Assembly: GCA_964580525.1 (NCBI GenBank)
Contig: CAZOKN010000024.1
Span: 1-28,207 of the forward strand
Reading direction: 5' to 3'
DNA from: CAZOKN01 sp964580525
GTDB lineage: Bacteria; Pseudomonadota; Alphaproteobacteria; Rickettsiales; UBA6187
Length of the DNA stretch: 28,207 nucleotides
Shown here: piece after piece, positions 15,331-23,481 of the stretch
How the letters are laid out: every line of letters starts with the position of its first letter
Numbering within the stretch: the first letter of the stretch is position 1
Notes under the pieces: model-generated
Told to the model about the DNA's origin: nothing
Databases searched by the model: none
Seen by the model: the letters and a program-made list of their open reading frames with translations, nothing else
Position numbers and translations under genes: made by a program

Positions 15331-16941
15331 TTACATATTCGGATATCTTGGGCCGCCACCTCCTTCAGGTGCGGTCCATTTTATATTCTGGCTTGGGTCT
15401 TTTATATCGCAGGTTTTGCAGTGTACGCAATTTTGCGCGTTTATTTGTAGCTTCTTATTATTGTTCCCTGCATCAATAAATTCATATACTCCTGCTGGGC
15501 AATAGCGTTGCTCAGGGCCATCATAATCCTTTAAATTCAATTCCACAGGTGTTTTACTGTCTTTTAAAGTTAGATGGCAAGGCTGATCTTCTGTGTGATT
15601 GGTGTTTGAAAGCTGCACAGATGTAAGCTTATCAAAACTGATTTTACCGTCTGGCCTTGGATATTCAATTTTTTGGCATTCTGACGACTTTTTTAAGGAC
15701 TTATGATCGGCATGGTTTTTGAATGTCCAAGGTGCGCGTCCACGCAAAATATAAGTATCTATTGCTGAATAGATCAAGCCAAACCACAGGCCTTTTTTAA
15801 ATGAAGGTCTTATGTTGCGAGATTGATATAACTCTTTGTATATCCATGATTTTTTTATGGATTGCGGGTAGGATAATAAATCACCGCCATCTTTTAATGC
15901 GCCTACTACGCTTTCGGCTGCCAACATGCCTGATTTCATGGCGGTGTGGGAGCCTTTAATTTTAGGCACGTTCATAAAGCCAGCACCGCAGCCCATTATT
16001 GCGCCACCTGGAAATGTCAGGTCGGGTATGGATTGATATCCACCTTCGTTTAGTGCGCGTGCACCATAAGAAATGCGTTTGCTATTTTCAAATAAGTGTC
16101 TGATTTTTGGATGTTGTTTAAATCTTTGGAATTCTTCATAAGGGTTTAAAAATGGATTTTCATAATCTAGCCCCACAACAAAACCGACGGAAATTTGATT
16201 GTTTTCCAAATGATAAAGGAATGAGCCGCCATAAGTTTTATTGTCCAGCGGCCAGCCTATAGTGTGAGTTATGCTACCTTGTTTGTGGAGTTCAGCGGGA
16301 ATTTCCCATAGTTCTTTTATGCCTATGCCATAAGTTTGTGGATCTGAATTTTCGCGTAAATTAAATTTATCGAACAGGCTTTGTGTAAGCGAGCCACGAC
16401 AACCTTCTGCAAATAAGGTATATTTCCCTTTTAGGGCAACGCCGCGCTGGTAGGATGCTTTTTGGCTGCCATCTTTGGCAACGCCCATGTCGCATGTGGC
16501 AATGCCAACAACCTTATCGCCTTCAAACAAAACTTCGCTGGCGGCAAATCCAGGATATATTTCAACACCAAGCCCCATAGCTTGTTCAGCTAGCCAACGG
16601 CATAAATTACCAAGGGAAATTATGTAATTACCTTTGTTATGCATTTGCGGTGGAGTAGGGAGTTTGAATGCGGATTTTTCTGTGAGGAGCAAAAAATTAT
16701 CGCTTTTAGCTTCAACGTTAAGTGGAGCACCTTTTGCTTTCCAATCGGGGATTAATTCATCTAAAGCTTTGGTTTCAATGACAGCACCGGAAAGAATATG
16801 CGCACCAACTTCTGAGCCTTTTTCAACAATGCAGACAGTTGTCTCTGGCGATAGTTGTTTAATTTTTATTGCCGCGGAAAGCCCGGATGGCCCAGCGCCA
16901 ACAATAACCACGTCAAATTGCATTGATTCTCTGTCTGACAT
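15331..16941 (-). CDS. electron transfer flavoprotein-ubiquinone oxidoreductase (ETF-QO)
   Basis: Inner-membrane flavin/iron-sulfur enzyme that passes electrons from reduced ETF to ubiquinone, linking fatty-acid and amino-acid oxidation to respiration. The 536-residue protein has an N-terminal FAD fold (VVIVGAGPSGLSAAIKIKQL, about 11-30), the block EKGSEVGAHILSGAVIETKA, a mid-chain FAD segment GGAIMGCGAGFMNVPKIKGS, and a C-terminal 4Fe-4S domain with Cys481 (RYCPAGVYEF), Cys505, Cys508 and Cys511 (NCVHCKTCDIKDPSQNIKW), ending EGGGGPRYPNM as in the family. Length is normal. AAGGAC precedes the ATG at 16941. No etfA or etfB is in the window. It is divergent from the glycine-rich membrane protein gene at 17104. 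Confidence 0.97.
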   Translation of the reverse strand: MSDRESMQFDVVIVGAGPSGLSAAIKIKQLSPETTVCIVEKGSEVGAHILSGAVIETKALDELIPDWKAKGAPLNVEAKSDNFLLLTEKSAFKLPTPPQMHNKGNYIISLGNLCRWLAEQAMGLGVEIYPGFAASEVLFEGDKVVGIATCDMGVAKDGSQKASYQRGVALKGKYTLFAEGCRGSLTQSLFDKFNLRENSDPQTYGIGIKELWEIPAELHKQGSITHTIGWPLDNKTYGGSFLYHLENNQISVGFVVGLDYENPFLNPYEEFQRFKQHPKIRHLFENSKRISYGARALNEGGYQSIPDLTFPGGAIMGCGAGFMNVPKIKGSHTAMKSGMLAAESVVGALKDGGDLLSYPQSIKKSWIYKELYQSRNIRPSFKKGLWFGLIYSAIDTYILRGRAPWTFKNHADHKSLKKSSECQKIEYPRPDGKISFDKLTSVQLSNTNHTEDQPCHLTLKDSKTPVELNLKDYDGPEQRYCPAGVYEFIDAGNNNKKLQINAQNCVHCKTCDIKDPSQNIKWTAPEGGGGPRYPNM

Positions 16942-17015
16942 ACTTTGTCCTTTTCAAACTAATAGTTAACCAAACTATAAGAATTTTAACAAAATGCCAA
17001 ATGCAAAATTTTTTC

Positions 17016-17043
17016 TTGTTTTTTTGAAGAGCGTGCTTATAAG
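17016..17043 (+). promoter_or_regulatory. candidate promoter for the glycine-rich membrane protein
   Basis: TTGTTT (17016-17021) and TATAAG (17038-17043) are 16 bases apart, giving a transcript start about 55 bases before the ATG at 17104. The 162-base divergent gap also holds the ETF-QO promoter, which I could not pick out on the minus strand. Confidence 0.33.
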
Positions 17044-17103
17044 TTTTCTCCTTAAAGTTTATTATTTATAGAATTATTTAATTATTAGTATGAAAGGATT
17101 GAT

Positions 17104-17616
17104 ATGGCTGGATTTTTTAGCAAAAATGCTGCAAAGGCGGGAGAAGGTTTTCTCCGAAGAAGTTTGAATAGGGCGCAGTATGAATGGGGAATGACTAAAT
17201 GGGAGGCTAAATCTTTAGCACAAGAGGTTAGAAATGGAGAAAGTATTCCAGCTGGATTGGAAATTGGCTTAATGATTTCTCCTTTTATGGGTTTGTCTGC
17301 TGGAGTTATGGGCGCTATAGCAGGTCATGAAAACGCAAAAAAAAGTAACAATGGTGGTTTTGCATCTGCTGCAAAAAGAACGGGTGGTTTTGCAGCTGGT
17401 TTTACTGGGGGAGTGGCTGCAAGTTTTGCTGCTGGACCTATTACATCTTTAGGATTCTTTGCGGCATTGTGTGCTCCCAGGGTCTTTTTTCCGATAGTCA
17501 TCGCTGCTGGTGCGTATAAGGCAGGTGAAAAATTACTTTCAAATGATAATAGCCATGTTGCGCAAGTGCAGGCGGCTAGAGAGAAACCAGAGCAGGCAGG
17601 TCCAGTTCGTTCTTAA
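17104..17616 (+). CDS. glycine-rich membrane protein of unknown function
   Basis: I do not recognise this 170-residue protein. The first 50 residues are amphipathic and basic (KNAAKAGEGFLRRSLNRAQY, then MTKWEAKSLAQEVRNG). Two hydrophobic, Gly/Ala-rich regions follow: about 51-74 (GLEIGLMISPFMGLSAGVMG) and about 92-144 (GGFAAGFTGGVAASFAAGPI and onward), with many small-xxx-small spacings like glycine zippers, so membrane insertion or oligomerisation is plausible. The end is polar (QVQAAREKPEQAGPVRS). There is no signal peptide with a cleavage site. AAAGGA lies upstream of the ATG. A clear terminator follows the stop, so it is a single-gene unit. A resemblance to glycine-zipper membrane-perturbing proteins is only compositional. 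Confidence 0.8.
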   Translation: MAGFFSKNAAKAGEGFLRRSLNRAQYEWGMTKWEAKSLAQEVRNGESIPAGLEIGLMISPFMGLSAGVMGAIAGHENAKKSNNGGFASAAKRTGGFAAGFTGGVAASFAAGPITSLGFFAALCAPRVFFPIVIAAGAYKAGEKLLSNDNSHVAQVQAAREKPEQAGPVRS

Positions 17617-17638
17617 ATTTTAGAAAAAATATATTCTT

Positions 17639-17670
17639 AAAAAGCGTCGGGTTTTTCTGGCGCTTTTTTT
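17639..17670 (+). terminator. intrinsic terminator after the glycine-rich membrane protein
   Basis: AAAAAGCG (17639-17646) pairs with CGCTTTTT (17661-17668). The inner bases TCGG and CTGG can extend the stem through G-C and G-T pairs, leaving a GTTTTT loop. Seven T's (17664-17670) form the tract. It begins 22 bases after the stop codon of the 170-residue gene. Confidence 0.85.
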
Positions 17671-17735
17671 ATGTTGTATATTTGAAAATGAGGTTGTATT
17701 GATAAAGTAAGAAGCAACCTATTGGTGCTAAAATT

Positions 17736-17906
17736 ATGAGATATGTAATCGGATTATTTTTAATATTTATAAGCCCTTTTGTGCTGCTTGTATGCTCAAT
17801 AAAATTTTTATTTGTTGAATTTTATCATTTGTTCAAAAGTAAAAATCTCAAGCAACCATACTCCAGAAGAAAATCTTTATCCAAGAAGGCTATAAGACAT
17901 TTTTAA
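17736..17906 (+). CDS. possible 56-residue single-helix membrane protein
   Basis: An open reading frame from ATG 17736 to TAA 17904-17906. The translation has an N-terminal hydrophobic stretch of about 27 residues (MRYVIGLFLIFISPFVLLVC and onward) followed by a strongly basic tail (PYSRRKSLSKKAIRHF), the layout of a small inner-membrane protein with a cytoplasmic C-terminus. No strong ribosome site is visible before the ATG, and no homologue comes to mind, so it may be chance. It occupies the middle of the 373-base gap between the glycine-rich protein and ileS, just before the candidate ileS promoter. The remaining bases of that gap hold only the terminator and that promoter. Confidence 0.4.
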   Translation: MRYVIGLFLIFISPFVLLVCSIKFLFVEFYHLFKSKNLKQPYSRRKSLSKKAIRHF

Positions 17907-17931
17907 AGCGCTATTTTCTTTAGCAAGTCGG

Positions 17932-17959
17932 TTGCAACATAGCAAAGTTTTTGTATGAT
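17932..17959 (+). promoter_or_regulatory. candidate sigma70-type promoter for ileS
   Basis: TTGCAA (17932-17937) and TATGAT (17954-17959), 16 bases apart, give a predicted start about 24 bases before the ileS ATG. This is one of the better box pairs in the window. No T-box-like leader or long hairpin is present between it and the gene. Confidence 0.48.
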
Positions 17960-17989
17960 AGTCCTCTTTGGTAAAACTAAGATGGCACT

Positions 17990-20900
17990 ATGAAAAAAGA
18001 CAAGCATTATCCTGAGGTTGGCGCGAATCCTGACTTTCCTAAAATGGAAGAAAAAATTCTGCAATTGTGGAAAGATAAAGGTATTTTTGAAAAATCGGTA
18101 GATAACCGTCAGGACAAAAAAGAATTTATTTTTTATGATGGCCCGCCATTTGCCAATGGCCTGCCGCATTATGGCCATTTGTTGACAGGTTTCGTTAAGG
18201 ATATTTTTGCGCGTTACCAAACTATAAAAGGCAAAAAAGTTGAGCGTCGTTTTGGTTGGGATTGTCATGGTCTTCCTGCTGAAATGGGTGCGGAAAAAGA
18301 ACTGGGAATTTCCGGTCGCCACAAAATCGTGGAATATGGTATCGAAAAATTTAACCAGCAATGCCGCACATCGGTGATGAAATATTCCGGTGAATGGGAA
18401 AAATATGTTGATCGCCAAGCACGCTGGGTGGATTTTGAAAATGATTATAAAACCATGGATAAAGGCTATATGGAGTCTGTTATCTGGGCATTCAAACAGC
18501 TTTACGATAAAGGCCTGGTTTATGAATCTATGCGCGTGATGCCATATTCATGGGCGTGCGAAACACCTCTTTCCAACTTTGAAACAAGGATGGATAATTC
18601 TTATCGCGAGAGAGCTGATAAGGCTGTGACTGTGGCGTTTGAGTTGGATGCCCGTCCAGAAGGTGCGCCTGCAGCTGATAAATACTTCTTATGTGCATGG
18701 ACGACAACTCCATGGACATTGCCGAGTAACTTAGCACTCGCTGTAGGCGAAAATATAGAATACGCCTGCGTTGTTGTTGAACGAGATGGTGCTGCCGTGT
18801 GCTATATATTGGCTGCGAGTTCGTTGAAAAATTATAAAGAGTTTTTCAAATTTGATGATTATCAATGGGATGGTGTTTTATCATTCTTCAATGCGCCTTA
18901 TGATGACAAAAAAGATATTAGAGTTATTCTTACTAAAGAAGCGGCAGAAAAATATGGTTACGAGAATGATAGTCTTGATGTTTCTGACTTGGTAAAAACA
19001 AAAGAAAAATTTTTAGCCAACGAATATGTTGCTGTATCTTCTTTAAATGGTGATAAACTATTAGCTATAAGCTACACCCCACTTTTCCCATATTTTGCTA
19101 ACCATGCAAATTCATTTAGAGTTCTCTCTGGTGATTTTGTTGCTGAGGGCGATGGCACAGGCGTTGTGCATCTTGCCCCGGGCTTTGGTGAAGACGACCA
19201 GCGTGTTTGCGATGCTGCGGGGATAAAGCTTGTGTGTCCGGTTGATAATGCGGGAAAATTTACAGCAGAAGTTTCTGATTTCCAAGGTATGCAAGTTTTT
19301 GATGCTAATGATGAAATTATCAAACGCTTGAAACTTGATGGTGCATGGATAAAAACCGAGCAATACATACACAACTACCCACATTGCTGGCGCACAGACA
19401 CTCCTCTTATTTATAAAGCTGTGCCGTCCTGGTATGTGGAAGTGACAAAATTTAAAGACCGCATGGTGGAATTAAATCAACAGATAAACTGGATTCCTGG
19501 CCATATACGTGATGGGCAATTTGGTAAATGGCTCGAAAATGCTCGCGACTGGTCAATTTCGCGTAACCGTTTTTGGGGTGCGCCAATACCTATCTGGCGT
19601 TCTGATAATCCGAAAAATAAAAAATTATATGTTTTCGGTAGCATAAAAGAGTTGGAAGAATTTTTCGGCCAAAAGGTTGATGATCTGCACAGGCCGTTTA
19701 TAGACAATCTCACTAAACCTGATCCTGAAGATAGCAGCTATACCTTGCGAAGGGTTGAGGATGTGTTTGACTGCTGGTTTGAATCTGGCTCGATGCCTTA
19801 TGCGCAGGCGCATTATCCATTTGAAAATAAACAATGGTTTGAAGATCATTTTCCAGCGGATTTTATCGTGGAATATGTGGCGCAAACGCGTGGCTGGTTC
19901 TACACATTGATGGTGTTATCAACGGCTTTGTTTGATCGTCCACCATTCCTGAATGTAATTTGTCATGGCGTGGTACTGGATGAAAAAGGCCAAAAGCTTT
20001 CCAAGCGTCTGAATAATTATGCCGACCCTATGGAAGTGTTCGACAAATTTGGTGCGGATGCTATGCGCTGGGTGATGGTTTCGGCGCCGATTATGCATGG
20101 TGGCGAATTGCTGATTGATAAAGAAGGTAACATGGTGCGTGATGCTGTGCGTCTGGTTATAAAACCAGTATGGAACAGCTACAGCTTTTTCGCGCTTTAT
20201 GCTAATGCTGATGGTATTAAAGCTAAGTTCCATCCATCATCGGATAATCTGATGGATAGATATATTCTAGCTAAGTGTAAAGACGCTGTTTATCATATTG
20301 AAAAAGCTATGGATTTTTATGATACTCCTGTGGTTTGTAAAGCTGTGGAAGATTTTTTTGAAGTGCTGAATAATTGGTATATTCGCCGCAATAAAGACAG
20401 ATTTTGGAAGACCCAGCACGACCAAGATAAATTTGAAGCTTATAACACTTTATATAGCGTTCTGCACATAATGTGCCGCGCGATAAGCCCTTTATTGCCT
20501 TATCTGGCGGAAGAAATATGGCAAGGTTTAGGCGGTGAAGGAGAGAGTGTCCATCTGGCAGATTTTCCGGATATGAAGCATGTTTCGGATGAGGCGGAAC
20601 TTATTCGCGATATGGATAGAGTGCGCGATGTTTGTAATGCCACTTTGTCTATCAGAAATGCGGAAAATGTACGTGTGCGTCAACCGCTTTCTGTGCTTAC
20701 AATTATTGATGAACAGACCGACAGATTGAAAGATTATGCCGAGATGATTAAGGATGAAGTGAATGTTAAAGACGTGCATTTCAGCTCTGATGTTNNNNNN
20801 NNNNTGATGTTGCGAAATATGCTGAACATAAACTCAAAATTAATTTCTCGGTTTTAGGTAAGCGTCTGCCTCAGAAAATTAAAGATATAATTGCTGCAAC

Positions 20901-21336
20901 TAAACAAAATAACTGGAAAAAAGTTTCCTCTGGTCAGGTGGAAGTTTTAGGTGAAGTTTTGAGTGTTGAAGAATGTTCTTTGCTTTTGGAGCCAAAAAAT
21001 AAAAAAGGAGCGTCAGCACTGGCTAGTAACGATGCGCTGGTTATTTTGGATTTAACCATAACTGAAGATTTAAAAACTGAAGGCATTGCAAGAGACTTGG
21101 TGCGGGCTATCCAGCAATCAAGAAAGGATGCGAATTTACAGATAACTGACAGAATATCCCTGAATGTAAATACTGAAAGCGAAGGTGTTAAAACGGCTGT
21201 TGATAATTTTGGTAATTATATATCAGAACAGACATTAGCCGTTTCAGTTGATGTTGGTGGTGCTGATAATCAGAACTATAAATTTGAACAGGAAATTGAC
21301 GGCGATAAGGTTTTAATAGGGTTTAGCCTTAAATAA
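17990..21336 (+). CDS. ileS: isoleucyl-tRNA synthetase, type 2 (eukaryote-like), interrupted by an assembly gap
   Basis: Charges tRNA-Ile. The Rossmann domain carries the HIGH-type motif HYGH (60-63, in PPFANGLPHYGHLLTG) and the KMSKS-type loop KLSKR (669-673, DEKGQKLSKRLNNYADPMEV). The editing (CP1) domain lies between, with TTTPWTLPSNLALAVG and GTGVVHLAPGFGEDDQRVCD. The sequence closely resembles the long IleRS of Rickettsia and eukaryotes rather than the roughly 940-residue E. coli type. Frame is continuous from 17990 to the N run at 20795; after it the same protein resumes with DVAKYAEHKLKINF in a shifted frame and ends at 21336. Collapsing the gap by the 7 bases shared at both edges gives one intact 1109-residue protein. 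A separate CDS starting at 20938 would be a false fragment. Confidence 0.95.
20795..20804. other. assembly gap (10 N) inside ileS
   Basis: Ten Ns, a placeholder between contigs rather than a measured length. The 7 bases TGATGTT stand immediately before (20788-20794) and immediately after (20805-20811) the Ns. Merging these copies removes 17 bases and restores the ileS reading frame exactly, so probably nothing is missing here. Confidence 0.95.
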
Positions 21337-21353
21337 TTTTTAAAGGAGCAAGT

Positions 21354-22421
21354 GTGCGCGTTCTAAATGTTCAGATCAAATATATGCATGGAGGTAATCC
21401 ACAAGTGTGTTTGGACTATACGCGTGTTTTGATAAATGCCGGTAATGAAGTTACTGTTCTTACCAATCCACAAGATCCATTTCTTGAAAAACATAAAGCC
21501 ATTGGTGCTGAAGTTATTAAATCAAAAAAGAACGGCAGTAGAGGTTCTTATGATATATTATCGATTCTTTATTTTAAAAAAATTCTTGCGCAGGTTAAAC
21601 CTGATGTTGTGATCGTACATGATGGCAGGTCGGCGCCTCTTATGAAGCGTGCGGCAGGAAAAAATTATAGGGTCATTGATGCCAATCATGGTCGTAGTCC
21701 TAAGCAATCGAAAAAAACCGATGCAACAATTGTTACTAATAAAAAACAATTTGAACGAAATTTAGAATTTTTTTCAGGTATAAATCATCAGGTTTTTTAT
21801 CTACCTAATTCGATTGATTTAAGTAATCATACAAAACCTAAATTTCCAAAAAAATGGCAAAGCCCTCCTATAATAGGTACTATTGGACGTTTAGTGAGTG
21901 AAAAAGGTCTTGATATCTTTATTGATGCTCTAGCAATTTTGAAGAATAGAGGCGTTGATTTCAAAGTTAAAATGGGCGGTGATGGTGATAAAAAAACTGA
22001 AATAGAAAAACAAATTGCAGATAATGGACTTAAGAACTTTGTTGATATGGTTGGTTGGATAAAAAATCCTGATGAATTTTATCAATCGATAGATATTTTT
22101 TGTTTTCCTTCTAGGCGTGAAGAGTTTGGTCTTGTGTTGCTGGAGGCATATAAAAATGGTTTGCCAGCAGTTGTTTCGGATGCGGAAGGACCTTTTGATA
22201 TTGTTAAAGATGGTGTTGATGCACTTATGGTGCCAAAAGAAAATCCACAGATGCTTGCTGATGCTTTAGAAAAAGTTATAAAAGATAAGAAACTTGCAGA
22301 TTCTTTAGCTAAGGCTGGATATGAAAAATTGATTAATCAATATTCTGTTCCGGTTATAGCTGGACAGTTGCAGGATATTTTGGAAAATACTTGCATAAAT
22401 TTAAGAAAGAAAGCGGTATGA
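21354..22421 (+). CDS. glycosyltransferase family 4 protein
   Basis: 355-residue retaining GT-B glycosyltransferase. The N-terminal half begins VLNVQIKYMHGGNPQVCLDY, with a glycine-rich acceptor loop. The C-terminal donor domain has IGTIGRLVSEKGLDIFIDAL (about 174-193), the GGDGDKKTEIEKQI segment, and SRREEFGLVLLEAYKNGLP with the EX7E-type pair that marks family GT4. There is no membrane segment, so it probably works at the inner face of the membrane on lipopolysaccharide or another glycolipid; acceptor and sugar cannot be told. The start is GTG 21354, with AAAGGAG well placed. It follows ileS by 17 bases and overlaps gpsA by 4 (ATGA), so the three may share a transcript. Confidence 0.92.
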   Translation: MRVLNVQIKYMHGGNPQVCLDYTRVLINAGNEVTVLTNPQDPFLEKHKAIGAEVIKSKKNGSRGSYDILSILYFKKILAQVKPDVVIVHDGRSAPLMKRAAGKNYRVIDANHGRSPKQSKKTDATIVTNKKQFERNLEFFSGINHQVFYLPNSIDLSNHTKPKFPKKWQSPPIIGTIGRLVSEKGLDIFIDALAILKNRGVDFKVKMGGDGDKKTEIEKQIADNGLKNFVDMVGWIKNPDEFYQSIDIFCFPSRREEFGLVLLEAYKNGLPAVVSDAEGPFDIVKDGVDALMVPKENPQMLADALEKVIKDKKLADSLAKAGYEKLINQYSVPVIAGQLQDILENTCINLRKKAV

Positions 22422-23407
22422 AAAAAGTAGCAATTCTTGGTGCTGGAGCTTGGGGAACTGCACTTGCTATGGCATGTGTCGGTGCTGGATGTGAAGTTGT
22501 TTTGTGGTCGCATAATCCTGATGTTGCTAAGTCTATTAATAAATCGCGCGTCAATAAAAAATATCTTCCTGGTATAAAGTTACCGAAGGAAATAAAAGCA
22601 GTTTCTGCGCTTGATGACATTTTAAGTTGCGATATTTTTATATTGGCAATTCCATCACAAAAGTTAAGAGAAAATTTTGAAAATTTGGCAAAATTAAAAA
22701 TTTCAAAAGATATTCCATTCATTCTCTGTTGTAAGGGAATTGAAATTGGCAGTCTAAAACTTATGAGCGAAATTTCTAAGGAGTTTTTTCCTAAAAATAC
22801 TATTGCAGTTTTATCTGGCCCCAATTTTGCTGCAGAAATTGCCAGAGGATTGCCAGCATGCGCCACTATCGCTTGTGAGAATAAAAAAGTTGGTATGGAA
22901 CTGTGTGAAATATTAGGTAGCCAGTTTTTTAGGCTATATTATGGTGAAGATATTATTGGAGCGCAGGTCGGTGGTGCAGTGAAAAATGTTATTGCTATTG
23001 CTTGTGGAATTGCTATTGGCAAAGGTTTTGGTGAGAACACAAGGGCTGCAATTGTTACGCGTGGCATTGCCGAAATAAGCAGGCTATGTGTTGCTAAAGG
23101 TGGAAAAGCTGAAACATTGATGGGACTTACAGGTATTGGCGATATTATGCTGACTTGTGGTAGCCTGGCTTCGCGTAATATGTCTCTGGGTTTTGAGCTT
23201 GGAAAAGGTGCAAGTTTAAAAATGTTATTGGCAAATAGACAAAGTGTTGTGGAAGGGGTTTATACAGCGGAATCTGTTGTTGAGCTGGCGGCTAAGCTAC
23301 ATGTTGATATGCCGATATCTCATGCTGTTTATGCGATATTGCATAAGGGCGCAAACATTGATAAAACAGTGAAAGAATTGTTGAACAGGCCTTTAGGCAA
23401 AGAATAA
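22418..23407 (+). CDS. gpsA: glycerol-3-phosphate dehydrogenase [NAD(P)+]
   Basis: Reduces dihydroxyacetone phosphate to sn-glycerol 3-phosphate, the backbone for phospholipids. The start is ATG 22418, which overlaps the glycosyltransferase stop (ATGA) and yields the typical MKKVAILGAGAWGTALA; an in-frame ATG at 22391 would add nine unrelated residues. The 329-residue protein has the dinucleotide motif GAGAWG (8-13), VLSGPNFAAEIARGLP, and the catalytic-domain block GGAVKNVIAIACGIAIGKGF followed by GENTRAAIVTRGIAEI, with the conserved Lys of GAVKN. TGIGDIMLTC is also present. Length is normal. Confidence 0.97.
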   Translation: MKKVAILGAGAWGTALAMACVGAGCEVVLWSHNPDVAKSINKSRVNKKYLPGIKLPKEIKAVSALDDILSCDIFILAIPSQKLRENFENLAKLKISKDIPFILCCKGIEIGSLKLMSEISKEFFPKNTIAVLSGPNFAAEIARGLPACATIACENKKVGMELCEILGSQFFRLYYGEDIIGAQVGGAVKNVIAIACGIAIGKGFGENTRAAIVTRGIAEISRLCVAKGGKAETLMGLTGIGDIMLTCGSLASRNMSLGFELGKGASLKMLLANRQSVVEGVYTAESVVELAAKLHVDMPISHAVYAILHKGANIDKTVKELLNRPLGKE

Positions 23408-23423
23408 GTGACTGGCTAAAATA

Positions 23424-23454
23424 TTGACTATGTTAATGCTTTAGCTATTCTAAT
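23424..23454 (+). promoter_or_regulatory. candidate promoter for acetyl-CoA synthetase
   Basis: TTGACT (23424-23429) is followed by TATTCT (23446-23451, 16-base spacing) and TCTAAT (23449-23454, 19-base spacing). Either could serve as the -10. The ATG is about 30 bases further on. It lies in the 74-base gap after gpsA, where no terminator is visible. Confidence 0.35.
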
Positions 23455-23481
23455 CACCGAAATGTAATTCGCGGAGGTTTT

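Noticed and set aside
15213..15479. 88-codon + strand frame over the 63-residue gene and the end of ETF-QO
   Set aside because: It runs across two better-supported genes in another frame and on the other strand, and its composition is not protein-like.
20938..21336. Separate 132-residue gene starting at GTG 20938
   Set aside because: It is the C-terminal end of ileS after the assembly gap; the same frame is open back to the Ns and continues the synthetase.
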